NCBI GenBank assembly: GCA_019828595.1
Contig: JAHQRK010000002.1
Location: forward strand, 2,294,001 to 2,358,000
Direction: 5' to 3'
From: Aphanomyces cochlioides
Lineage: Eukaryota; Oomycota; Saprolegniomycetes; Saprolegniales; Verrucalvaceae
Length of the DNA stretch: 64,000 nucleotides
The notes under the pieces were generated by a model. The model was not told the origin of the DNA and searched no databases. It saw nothing but the letters and a program-made list of their open reading frames with translations. A program made the position numbers and the translations under genes. The stretch's first letter is position 1. Every line of letters begins with the position of its first letter. Positions 1-10,170 of this stretch are shown piece by piece.

Positions 1-323
1 AGTATGCCATTTTGAGCTAAATTGGGATCAACGATTTATGGCATATTCAAAATAGAGGTAAAACCTCCATCTCGTAAAATGGCATTTTGGGAGGCTGCAG
101 TGTGTATATCCCAACCAAAAATATTGGATTTGGTGCAAAACTCTTTGAGATAGACAAGTTCATATTTTGACCTAAATTATTGAATTTGGCCTCAAAATGG
201 CATTTTGGACCTATTTATTGTAATATTTTCGGTTGCCAGACGTGCCCTAATCCTCTGTCGAATTCGATTCAGTTCCAAGAATTCCCAAGTCATCTACACT
301 TCGACCTGCGCCATCGCTCGGTA
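1..323. other. AT-rich flank left of element A
   Basis: No gene is seen here. The stretch is AT-rich and repeats a short motif close to AAATGGCATTTTG near positions 3, 76 and 196. It is the chromosomal flank of element A and ends with one copy of the CATA target duplication at 324-327. Confidence 0.5.
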
Positions 324-327
324 CATA

Positions 328-845
328 TGTGGCAGTAAATGTCGGGTTTTGTGGATACTTGTGCGCGGGGCAAACGGACGATCAGCGTTCTGGCGGCACG
401 GTTGGAGAGACAGCGGCACCAGAGCGGTACAACCGTGCGTGAGTTTTAAGGGTAAAACGATTGTCATCAAAGGTTCTTAAAGTGTCCTACATATACAGAA
501 AAGTATAGCTATAGGGGATAAAGATAGACTCGAGTGGCAGCGGTGATCCACGACAAACCACACAAGAATGCGCATGCCTCCATCGTAGACAGCGATTCAC
601 ACACACTACGGGGTCGTCCACACACCTACACAACTTGATTTTCTTGAAGTGCAACCATTAATACAATGTAGTAATTGGTGAAATTGGCAAAGGCTCTTGT
701 GATCCGTTCGAACCACCGAAGATCCGTGAACGGATCTTCAGCGACGGATCGGATCGAGGATTATCGAGGCATCATCCGTTGTCCTTCCACGGATCCGACG
801 GAACGGATCCGGGCGAAATACACAAATGACACACATTTCGCCACA
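328..845 (-). repeat. 3' LTR of element A
   Basis: This 518-bp copy matches the LTRs at 3487-3915 and 20979-21379. It is longer than either because it contains about 80 extra bases near 545-630. Near 790-815 it carries two close copies of ACGGATCCG-type sequence, one of which is missing from the 5' LTR. Confidence 0.9.
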
Positions 846-967
846 TCCCCTCGGACTAAATGTCGAAGCTCCCGATTCGACCCTGTCGGATAGCCAGTTT
901 TTTTTTCGGATATTCGCCAACTGACTGTTCGCGGCATTCTGAGTTTCCCAAAACAACGTCAGAAAAC

Positions 968-2130
968 ATGAGTACCCCCGGCGGCGGCGAACGCAAGGCC
1001 AGCGAGAGCATGAAGGATGCGATGGAACGGATGCAAAACCTCAACGGCGACCTCAATCGCACGATCTGGGTGCTCCGGTAAGCGTTGACGACGGCCGTGG
1101 CGTTGGAAAGCGACGTGTCTTCATCGGACAAGGCGGAAGTCCAACGCCTGCAATGCGAGAACGAAACGCTCCGGGTGCAGGTCAAAGAAACGGACGAGAA
1201 GCTGACCGTCATGGAGGAAGCCTAGGAAGCGAAGTCCGGTCGGATCAAAAGTTTGGAGCAACAAGTCGAGGAAACGGAGGAGGCGGCCAAAGCATCCGCG
1301 AGGAAAACGAAACAGATGCGTGATAAATTTCGGCACATGCGCGAAAAGTTCCACACGAGCATGATTGTTCAGGCGAAGCACAAGGCGCGGTTCCTGAACT
1401 TCTTTCAGCAGAACGGATTCATCAGTAACCTGAATGCTGCCGAGGCCTGCGTCGATGCCTGGATGCATGACATCGGATTAAACCCGGACAAAAGATCAAT
1501 GGATCGCTGGGAACGTTCACGTGGCTTCAGTGTGATGCCGGGATTCGTCGATTCGAACGCCAAACCATATGAACTGCCGGATGTGGACGTGGATATGGCT
1601 AAGAAAGGCTTCATCGCCATGATGAAACGGATTGTGGCTCCATCCGTTGCGGATGAGTACTCGTCAGACAAGAGTGAGCAGTGCTCGAGCCCGGATCGAG
1701 ACGAAGACTTGTCAGACGCAAGCTCTGCGGATGAAGCCAGCGAAACCGAGGATCCCCAAGACGGGTCTGGCGGAGACGGATCGCACGATCCTGAACTATT
1801 CGAAGGCTTGAAGGACGATACGCCGTCGGATCCTAAATAACGGATCACGAGGGTGGAGGCAATCAAGGCTAGCGATCCGTCAACGGATGTCGCGGAGACA
1901 AAACCTAAAAATCCGTCGTCCCAGCAATCCGTAGATAAGACTGCAGCGAAGTAGTCGACGCTCACGAAAACGGATGGCGCGTCCCGGAAACATCCTCGGA
2001 GCGAACTCGCGACGGATGGTCCTTCTGCTGAAGCGACAAAGAAGTCCCGGATCGTCAAGTGAAAAGTTGTGGAAAGTGACACCGACGAGGATTTCAGTAT
2101 CCAAGAGGTTCCTCGAGGAACGTTGGCCAA
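968..2130 (+). pseudogene. Antisense frame of element A, N-terminal part
   Basis: A single frame runs from the ATG at 968 to the insertion point of element B at 2130 and continues in phase at 13941. The whole frame is about 711 codons. It is interrupted by in-frame stops at 1079, 1223, 1838, 1952 and 2060 but by no frameshift. The first part is rich in Glu, Lys, Gln and Arg with heptad-like spacing (about residues 15-140), which predicts a coiled coil. A mixed region with several Trp follows, then a Ser/Asp/Glu-rich acidic tail. It lies antisense to gag-pol, downstream of integrase. I recognise no named domain. Antisense extra ORFs at this place are known in some plant gypsy elements; that parallel is an inference. 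Confidence 0.6.
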
Positions 2131-2351
2131 TGTTGTGTCTCCCGCGTTTCCAGTCACACACGTGCGCGGGAACCTTCGTCAAGGCAAGCAAATTTGACAC
2201 TGTTATTCCTTTACCAACACCTGGTCGCAAATCGAGCCACGTGGCAATCTATACACTAAAGTCCTACCTACTTATCACACTATTTGATGTCACAAATAGT
2301 GAACAGTGAAACAAACCCACGCGAGGTTCACTGTGTCTGCACAGCAGAACA
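2131..2351 (-). repeat. 3' LTR of element B
   Basis: This LTR is nearly identical to 13715-13935. It contains a hairpin at about 2277-2300 in which CACTATTTG pairs with CAAATAGTG. Confidence 0.93.
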
Positions 2352-2361
2352 CTTCCCCGTT

Positions 2362-4318
2362 CTAAGGGATGTTCAGGGTCTCGAGCATTTCGGCCACCAG
2401 ATTGTTCGTCTCTCTGTTTGCTTCAACCCATTGTCGAAACAATATGGGAATGTCTTCCATAAGGTTTTCAGCTGGCTCCCAGGATGATTCATCGTCCTCG
2501 AGGCCAAACCATTTGACGAGGACGTGGTATTGACCGTTGACACAGCGTATGTCTTCAAGGCGTTCCACATGAAATCCGCCATCGCCATACGCGATTTGCT
2601 CTACCAAATCCTTTGTGATTCCTCATCCGCCTCCATGGTACATTTTGAGACGGCAAGCGTGATGGGTTGAGACAGCATAGGGTGGAACCAATTGTTGGGT
2701 TTCCATGACATAGTCAGTAAGCACGTGTATGACTTGATATGGACCGCGCCATTGCAAAGACAATTTCGTCGGTCGCCTCACAACAGACCCAACCAGGACA
2801 AAATCTCCAACCGAGAACTTGGTAAACTTCACTTGGGCTTTCTTGTCATGACGGCCACGTGCTTGCTGCCTAAGTTTGTCACTACGCTTTGCGCCTTCAC
2901 GATGTATCTCCTCCATAGCAGTGCGGAGATCATCCATGTGTTTCTTCCTCGTCCTCGAAAGCCAGGCAATGGTATAGACTTCTTTTGTCACGGGATGGAC
3001 GAAACCAGACAGTGGAGTTTTGGCAGGGAGTCCGAGGAACGCTGTAACAGGTGCTATACCATCCAGACGGTCGGATGGCTGATGCTTCAGTGCACCTTGA
3101 ACTAGAGGTAATATGAGAGGTCATTCGTTTGGTTGTAGCTTCATCTCGCTACTCAACGTCTTCAGTGCTCGTAATATAAGTCGGTTGACGACTTCGACGG
3201 TCCCATTTGCCCACGGGCTGTATGCTGTTGTGATATGGTGATGTGCCCCTACCATCTTTCTCACCTTCTCTATCATGTCATTGTTGAAATGTGAGCCTCC
3301 ATCTGATACCCAGGTGTCCACACAGCCAAATGTTGTAAACCAATCCATAAGTGCATCAGCCGTAGAGGACGCGTCAGCTGCTTCTAAGGGATAGAGCTGA
3401 ACAAACCCGCTCATATCGTCCTTGACAACAAGCACATGCTTGAGGCCCTCTGCCGATGCTGGCATAGCCAACCAGTCGAAGTGTATTGTGGCAGTAAATG
3501 TCGGGTTTTGTGGATACTTGTGCGCGGGGCGAACGGACGATCAGCGTTCAGGTGGCGCGGTTGGGGAGACAGCGGCACCAGAGCGGTACAACCGTGCGAG
3601 AGCTTTAAGGGTAAAACGATTGTCATTAAAGGTTCATAAAGTGTCCTACATATGCAGAAAAGTATAGCTATAAGGGGATAAAGATCGACTCCCGTGGCAG
3701 TGACGCAGTGGGCTTGACTTTCTTGAACTGCAACTCATTAGTAATGGGTGTAATTGGCAAAGGCTCTTGTGATCCGTTCAAACCACCAAAGATCCGTTCA
3801 CGGATCTTCAGCGACGGATCGGATCGAGGATTATCGAGGCATCATCCGTTGTCCTTCCACGGATCCGACGGAACGGATCCGGGCGAAATACACAAATGAC
3901 ACACATTTCGCCACAGTATGAGTTCGTTCGGCTTATCCGCGTGAAGAGCAGAGCCAAGAGGCCGAGGAACAATATCACCATCCACACACAAGCAATGTAG
4001 GCAGGCACGCACAAACATTTCAACGTCTTTTGCCAAAGTTTTCCACACAAATTTGTCTGCAACTGACTTGATCGTAGCCGCTATACGCCTATGACAAGCG
4101 GCTCCTTGATGTGCAATCACGCACAGTCGTTGCTGTAAATCAACATCACCATCAGGGATCCAAATTCGCCCGTCTTCATTCACAAAGAATCGAGTGTTTT
4201 CGTCCCATACCACGCCGTCTGGGGTGGCCTCTCCCCCGTCTATAGCAGAACGTTGGGCGGTAGAGATGGACGCAGCTGTAGGCCATTGAAAATCCTCTTG
4301 CTGTAGAGGCGACAACAC
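2362..4318 (-). pseudogene. Element B integrase and chromodomain, split by a solo LTR
   Basis: Reading on the minus strand from 4318, the product has an H2C2 zinc-binding region (CVIAHQ then CLHCLC). The DDE integrase core follows, with WVSDGGSHF and, later, the VEVVNR glutamate block. It ends with a chromodomain of about 50 residues containing HVLVKWFGLEDDESSWEP. Chromodomains at this position are thought to guide integration into particular chromatin. The frame is cut by the solo LTR at 3487-3915 and has additional frame changes near 2607-3124. The parallel protein in element D (45651-47363) shows the same order of domains without these breaks. Confidence 0.88.
3487..3915 (-). repeat. Solo LTR of the element A family
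   Basis: This 429-bp LTR matches the two element A LTRs and sits alone inside the integrase of element B. It is flanked by a 4-bp duplication GTAT at 3483-3486 and 3916-3919. A full copy must have inserted here and then been reduced by LTR-LTR recombination. The A family was therefore still active after B landed in an A copy. Confidence 0.92.
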
Positions 4319-4321
4319 TAT

Positions 4322-4689
4322 TGTTTAGTTAATCCATTCAGGCGCAAGCCAATTAGCACGGGATATGGTGAAGCCATGTTACCTTTGTCAAACACGTGAT
4401 ACAGTACCTTGTGTTACCTCGACATACCGCATGCTTTCATAGAAAGCATGTCCCGCTCCCATCTTTGGGGCAAAGAAAGAGTTTTGGACGGAAACAGAGT
4501 AGGACTCGTGTTTAAGGATAAGGAAGTAAAAAAGTGGTAGACCCTCCACGCTTACCTTCGTGGGGGTTTCCAGATTTTCTAGATCTACTGGCTCTTACCA
4601 CAGCCAGTGAAGCCTAACGCTTCAATCTACTCTTATAAACTAATAGGGCAGGGCCAAAGTATGCAGGAGTGGAGGCTAGAAAAACAACA
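4322..4689 (-). repeat. 3' LTR of element C
   Basis: This sequence is nearly identical to 9790-10157. One visible difference is an A/G substitution nine bases from the inner end. Confidence 0.92.
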
Positions 4690-4725
4690 CTCCCCCGCAC
4701 TCTGCAGACACTTTGGGCATCACAC

Positions 4726-6427
4726 TTACGCACGGACGCCTTGAGCGGAGTTCGTCCAAGTTGTCTTCGCAACTTGAACGCCAAGTCGATCGCGCAGGTG
4801 ATGGAACTGGCTTCGAGGAAGAGATTTGATGAAAATGTCGGCAACGTTGTCTTCAGAGGCAACGTATTCCAAGCGGATGTCTTGGAGTTGAATTCGCTCC
4901 CTAATAAAGTGATAACGCACGTCAATGTGCTTGGTCCTGGCATGGTGGACGGGGTTGGTAGCAACAGCGATGGCCGGTTGGTTATCGCCGTAAAGAGAAC
5001 GGTGGCTTGGCGCTGTCGATTTCCGCATTGTCGATGGAGAGACCGTTGGAACAGCACTTCACGGGTTGCCTGTGCCAAGGCGATGTATTCGGCCTCGGTG
5101 GTCGACGTCGCGACGATGCGTTGGGAGTTGGAGCACCAGCTGACCAAGTTGGCACCAATGTACGTGCAGTGACCTGTGACAGACCGTCTTGTCGCAGAGT
5201 CGGTGGCGTAGTCAGCGTCGGAGAAGGCGCTGAGGACAGTGCTGCTGCCGGTGTAGACCAACCCATGGTTCAGCGTGCCTGCAATGTACCGCATCGTCCT
5301 CTTCATCGCTTCGTAGTGGACAACGCCAGGGTTGTTCAAGTGCCGACTGAGAGCTTGAACTGCATACGCAATGTCCGATCGAGTGCCGATCATGAGGTAC
5401 ATGAGGCACCCAACGCCTTGTCGATACTTGGAGTGCAAGTGTCGTCCTTGGGAGCACCGTCGGGTGGACAGTCGGCGCTGGACAACGGAGCTTTCATCGG
5501 CGTGTCAGCTGGGTGACACTTATCCAAACCAAATCGGCGCAGCACGTTCAGAGCGTTAAGACGCTGGTCGATCTTCATCGTCATCGTGGCTTCGTCGCGC
5601 TGGATGCGCAGTCCAAGGATAAAATGAATTGGACCCATGTCCTTGCAAGCAAACCTAGCCTTGACTTAAGCCTTCAGTGCGTCCATCGTGTCGTCGTTCT
5701 TGGCCAGCAGCACCAAGTCGTCGACGTAGATGGCCACGTTCGCCATCTGGTCCTTCGCCTTGCGAACATATATGCAGGACTCAGACAGTGACTTCTCGAA
5801 CCCAATGGAGTTGAGAAACTCCACAAGCACCTTGTGCCACTCACGAGGCGCTTGCTTGAGCCCGTAGAGGCTCTTGATGAGTTCGAGACTCAAGTCGGAG
5901 GGGTTGTCATTGGGCAGACCAAGCTTCGACGCGTCTGCACCAAGCGATGACACGTAGTCGAGAAATCCATCAGGCAATCTGATTCCAATGCGTTCAGACA
6001 ACACTCCGTTGAGGAAGGCAGTGTCGATGTCCATCTGGTGGGCCTTGAGACCAAGAGCATTCGCAATCGCAAGCAGAGATCGCAGGCTTTCCAGCCTGAC
6101 GACGGGTGCAAACACTTCGCTGTAATCGAGACCCTTCACTTGCATGTAGCCTCGCACGACAAGCCTTGCCTTGAACCGTTCGATGCTGCCGTCGGCTCGC
6201 TCCTTGGCTCGAAACACCCAAGTCGTCGACAGCAGCCGGCTGTTGGCCTTGTTGCACACGTACTTCCACGTTCCAGGCTTGACGAGGGCATCAAACTCGC
6301 TCTTGATGGCAGCCTCCCAGTGTGGCCAGAACTTGGAACCCTTCGCTTCAGCGTAGTTGCGTGGAATGGGAACGGACGACGCTGGTATCGCCAGCTCGCT
6401 GCAGTCTGCCTTGTAAGCTGCGTTTTC
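4726..6427 (-). pseudogene. Copia reverse transcriptase and RNase H
   Basis: This continues the frame of the gag-integrase ORF after a TAG at 6428-6430. It contains the copia RT signatures FKARLVVRGY, QMDIDTAFLNG, LYGLKQAPREW and the catalytic YVDD (IYVDDLVLLAK). The RNase H part follows, with SDADYATD and STTEAEYIAL, then a terminal LYGDNQPAI segment. A TAA at 5666-5668 falls between RT and the rest, and frame changes occur near 5440 and 5030. Both stops could come from a single C-to-T change in a CAA or CAG codon. Apart from these lesions the protein is well preserved, so the insertion is probably fairly young. Confidence 0.88.
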
Positions 6428-9400
6428 CTAGGCAACCAGGCGCTCCAGATGGCGCTGCAACTGGCTTGCTCGCACAAACGTAGCATTGCTGAGGGCAACG
6501 ACATTGGCAGACGCCACGTCCGGCGCATACTCCTCGACGACTTCGTCTCGAGCTGTGTCGTTCACTTCAGAGTCAAACTCGGCGACAAAGTCTTGTAGCA
6601 CAGTCAATTCACGGTCGTCCAAAAGGTCTTGAACGACGTCGGCGTGGAACAGCCGGTCGGGATCGGACTGAGCCTGCTTGGAGTAGTAGTTGAAATCCAG
6701 CTCGTGGATTCGCGCCAGCTGCTTGAGATCGTCCCGTCGAAGCTCTTTAGCAGCCGGTGAATTCGACTCGTCGAAGGTGACGTGTACTGACACCAACATC
6801 TTGCCGGTGGTGCAATCGAGCACCTTGTACGAGTGCTTGCTTTCGGCGTATCCAACGAAGATGCCACGGATGGACCTGATGTCCAGCTTCTGTCGCTTGC
6901 GTTGGCGATTGCCATTCTTGTCGGCATCATCAATGCGCATGGGCACGTGCACGTAGCAAACGGAACCAAACACTTTCATATGGCTCACGTCAGGTTCATA
7001 CCCATGCCAAAGCTTGAACGGTGTGGTGTTGGAGTTGGTCGAGACGGACTTGTTCATGTAGTAGACAGCGCATTCGACAGCGTAGCTCCAAAGCTGCTTG
7101 GGTAGATCAGCTTCAATCAGCATTGCTCTCGCACGAGCAAGAATGTCGCGAAAGCGAACTTCTGCAAATGCATTCTGCTGACTAGTCATCGTTGTGGTGG
7201 TCGAGTGGTAGATTCCTTCGCGACGACAGAAGGCTGCCACTTGGCCGTCCAAGAATTCACCACCGTTGTCAGTGTGGAGATTCGCCAAGGGGCGGTTGTG
7301 CTTGGACTCGATTAGAGCACGATGCTCGACGATGACCTTGCCGGTCTCGCTCTTTTCGTTCAGGATGTGAACATGAATGTAGCGAGAGTACCGATCGACA
7401 AAGATGAGGATGTACTTTCCGCCGGTCAGCGACAAGACTTCAATCGATCCACACAAGTCGCTGTGGACCTTCTCGTTGCAATGGAACGACGGAGCCTTGG
7501 ACAGCGGAAACGTCACCCGCTTCTTCTGATTCCCCAGTTGGCATGTATCACACACCCACTTGGAGATGTCAACGTCAGGGAACTTGAGGCCTCGCACTGC
7601 TTTCTTCTTCAGCAGCGACTGCATGGTGGAGGCAGCAGGATGACCAAGCCGTTGATGCCACAACTCGAACGATGGTGGCGTCACCAACGCGTTGGCTTCT
7701 GCTGACAACTTGTCATCAGGCACATGCTTCACAATGTACGAGTTCCTTGGGTTGACGTGTGACACAATGGATAAGTTGTCCTTGGCAAGGACGACTTGTC
7801 CAATTCTCGACGCAAAATCAAATTGGATGCCATGACGACTTGCCTGCGGGATTGAGAACAAGTTCTTGCAACACTCAGGCACAAACAACGCACTTTCCAT
7901 CACAATGGAGACCTTGGATGGAGACGAGCTGCAACGGACAACCAGCTTGACGGTGCCAACGCCACTTGCTCGCACTTGGGTGTTGTTGGGTAGATTGACG
8001 GCCATGCTTGTGGGCTTCAAGGTTGAAAACATGGACTTCACAAAGCAAATGTGGTGCGTCGCACCAGAGTCAATGATCCACTCGAGCTTGTGGTCATCGC
8101 CAGAGTCATCAATCTGACCTTCACCCACTTGATTGACGATAACAGCTGCATCCCACGAGACATCCGACTCCCCTGGATTGTCGTCGTCGTCGAGTTCATC
8201 TTCCTCGTCGACAGGGCTCTCAGCGGTGCTGTTGTTGGCTTCAATTCGCTTGGGATTGCGGCGAGCCAATTCGGCCGTGTGCTTCTCTTTCATCCAGCAC
8301 TTCTCGACTCGATGGCCACTGGCATTGCAATAAGTACACTTGACAGTTGGCATCCCAGATGGTCTAGGAATCACCTTCTTCTTGGTGAAGCTGGCAGTCG
8401 CCTTAACCATGTTGACAAGCTTGGTCTCCAAGACAGCCACCCGTTGGGCTAGACCTTGCTCGTCTTGCAGTTGTTGCTCCACTTGGTGAGCAGCAGCAGC
8501 ATTGGCAGTGCGTCGTTCTTCCTTGCGCCTAGCATCATGACCAGTCTTGCGACGTTTCTGGTATGCCAGGATGCTACTCTCCAACTCGACAAAGGATGGA
8601 CCCACCGTGGCAGACCAGTAAATGGCAGCAAAGTTGTTCCAACTGTCGGGCATGGAATCCAACAACAACGCAGCCTTCTGCTTGTCCGACACAGGCTCAC
8701 CCAAGTCGGCCAATTTCTCGGCGATCTCCTTGAACTGCTTGAGGTGCTCCTCGAGAGAGCCGCTCTCGGTGCACTTCAGGTTGGACAGCTGTGCAAACAG
8801 CAGTCCACCGGTTCCCCAGTTCACGTTGTTGTGGGTTCTGGTGATCGTCTTCCAAATTTCATGAGCACTGTTTTCATCATTGATTCCAATGATGAGGCTG
8901 GGGTTGACAGCATTCATGAGGTGATTGACGGCGATGCGGTCGAGATTGGTCCACAACCGCGCTTCGTCTGGGTCATATGGCTTCGGCTCAGTGCCGTTGA
9001 CAATGGCCCACAACCTGACAGTCTTCAAGTGGTTCCGAATGGCCTTCTGCCAATGGTGGAAGTTCAACCCGGTCAAGTTGTTCTCCTTGTTCCATTGAAC
9101 AATCTGCGTCTCCTTGACGCGCTCGGCTTCATACTTGCGGCGCTCGGTTGGGATACGCGATTCGACGTACAGCACACTTCTCTCCAGCTGTTTGCGCTCG
9201 GAATTGCCGCTGCGACTGCGGCTGCGACTTCGATGGTTGCGGCGGCTGTCACGGCTGCGACTTCGAGAGCGATCACGACGGCCTTGGTATCTCGAGCGAC
9301 GGCTGTCGCTTCGCGAACGGCGGCGGTTACGACTTCGAGAGTCGCGATGGTGGCTGCGACGACTCGATCCACGGCTGTCACGAGCAGCCTCCAGCAAGAG

Positions 9401-9529
9401 TTGTTCATCGATCAGATGTTGATAGCGTTGGCGTAGATCCGAGGTTGTATCCGAGGTTGTAAGCGATGGTTGGCGAGGATCACGGCCGAACTCGTCGGCG
9501 CTGACGATCGGCGAGAGCGTAGACTCCAT
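6428..9529 (-). CDS. Copia gag-protease-integrase polyprotein
   Basis: This 1033-codon frame starts with a long Arg/Ser-rich segment (about residues 30-120, many RSRS and SRR runs), which is unusual for copia gag. A gag domain follows with SNLKCTESGSLEEHLKQF. A single CCHC zinc knuckle (CTYCNASGHRVEKC) precedes an acidic linker and the aspartic protease motif DSGATHH. The GAG-pre-integrase segment carries LWHQRLGHP. The integrase core shows HSDLCG and HTDNGGEF. The frame ends at a TAG, beyond which RT continues in phase. The product would be a virus-like-particle polyprotein processed by its own protease. It is uninterrupted across this whole length. Confidence 0.9.
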   Translation of the reverse strand: MESTLSPIVSADEFGRDPRQPSLTTSDTTSDLRQRYQHLIDEQLLLEAARDSRGSSRRSHHRDSRSRNRRRSRSDSRRSRYQGRRDRSRSRSRDSRRNHRSRSRSRSGNSERKQLERSVLYVESRIPTERRKYEAERVKETQIVQWNKENNLTGLNFHHWQKAIRNHLKTVRLWAIVNGTEPKPYDPDEARLWTNLDRIAVNHLMNAVNPSLIIGINDENSAHEIWKTITRTHNNVNWGTGGLLFAQLSNLKCTESGSLEEHLKQFKEIAEKLADLGEPVSDKQKAALLLDSMPDSWNNFAAIYWSATVGPSFVELESSILAYQKRRKTGHDARRKEERRTANAAAAHQVEQQLQDEQGLAQRVAVLETKLVNMVKATASFTKKKVIPRPSGMPTVKCTYCNASGHRVEKCWMKEKHTAELARRNPKRIEANNSTAESPVDEEDELDDDDNPGESDVSWDAAVIVNQVGEGQIDDSGDDHKLEWIIDSGATHHICFVKSMFSTLKPTSMAVNLPNNTQVRASGVGTVKLVVRCSSSPSKVSIVMESALFVPECCKNLFSIPQASRHGIQFDFASRIGQVVLAKDNLSIVSHVNPRNSYIVKHVPDDKLSAEANALVTPPSFELWHQRLGHPAASTMQSLLKKKAVRGLKFPDVDISKWVCDTCQLGNQKKRVTFPLSKAPSFHCNEKVHSDLCGSIEVLSLTGGKYILIFVDRYSRYIHVHILNEKSETGKVIVEHRALIESKHNRPLANLHTDNGGEFLDGQVAAFCRREGIYHSTTTTMTSQQNAFAEVRFRDILARARAMLIEADLPKQLWSYAVECAVYYMNKSVSTNSNTTPFKLWHGYEPDVSHMKVFGSVCYVHVPMRIDDADKNGNRQRKRQKLDIRSIRGIFVGYAESKHSYKVLDCTTGKMLVSVHVTFDESNSPAAKELRRDDLKQLARIHELDFNYYSKQAQSDPDRLFHADVVQDLLDDRELTVLQDFVAEFDSEVNDTARDEVVEEYAPDVASANVVALSNATFVRASQLQRHLERLVA

Positions 9530-9774
9530 GGCGCGTGCGGCTTGACAGACGTCGAGCTGCTCGTTACTTGGACTCCAGGCTCTTGCTCATTGGCAGTGCG
9601 GCTTGCAACGCGCGGGACTTCATCTTCAGCACCGGACATATGGTCCACGGGTGGGATCCAAAACTGTTGTTGGATCTTACACGATCCATTCGCGAGATCT
9701 TTCGAGTGCTTATCCCAATACGCTTCCTGCTCGCGTGTGATGGTCACGATAGCTCTAGCACTTGGAGGAGCCTT

Positions 9775-9786
9775 GGGCTCATAACC
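9775..9786 (-). other. Putative half-tRNA primer-binding site of element C
   Basis: Three bases inside the 5' LTR, the plus strand reads GGGCTCATAACC. This matches the anticodon stem-loop of eukaryotic initiator tRNA-Met (CAT anticodon), not its 3' CCA end. Drosophila copia is known to be primed by a half-molecule of this tRNA, so the site fits a copia primer-binding site. Confidence 0.6.
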
Positions 9787-9789
9787 TAT

Positions 9790-10157
9790 TGTTTAGTTAA
9801 TCCATTCAGGCGCAAGCCAATTAGCACGGGATATGGTGAAGCCATGTTACCTTTGTCAAACACGTGATACAGTACCTTGTGTTACCTCGACATACCGCAT
9901 GCTTTCATAGAAAGCATGTCCCGCTCCCATCTTTGGGGCAAAGAAAGAGTTTTGGACGGAAACAGAGTAGGACTCGTGTTTAAGGATAAGGAAGTAAAAA
10001 AGTGGTAGACCCTCCACGCTTACCTTCGTGGGGGTTTCCAGATTTTCTAGATCTACTGGCTCTTACCACAGCCAGTGAAGCCTAACGCTTCAATCTACTC
10101 TTATAAACTAATAGGGCAGGGCCAAAGTATGCAGGAGTGGAGGCTAGGAAAACAACA
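9790..10157 (-). repeat. 5' LTR of element C
   Basis: This 368-bp LTR is the partner of 4322-4689. It would carry the promoter for the minus-strand transcript. Confidence 0.92.
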
Positions 10158-10170
10158 ACCACATGGACAA

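Larger units (their letters stand above)
4322..10157 (-). mobile_element. Element C: Ty1/copia retrotransposon
   Basis: Two 368-bp LTRs (4322-4689, 9790-10157) flank a minus-strand gag-protease-integrase-RT-RNase H polyprotein, the copia gene order. A purine-rich run abuts the 3' LTR near 4690-4697. Next to the 5' LTR lies GGGCTCATAACC (9775-9786), which resembles the anticodon arm of initiator tRNA-Met. The element lies inside element B between RNase H and integrase. The flanking bases (minus-strand GTGGT and ATAGT) are only a weak match, so the target duplication is unclear. Two nonsense codons and at least one frameshift disable it. Confidence 0.93.

Noticed and set aside
4317..10162. A clear target duplication for copia element C
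   Set aside because: The flanks GTGGT and ATAGT match only partly, and the LTR edges are ambiguous by a few bases.
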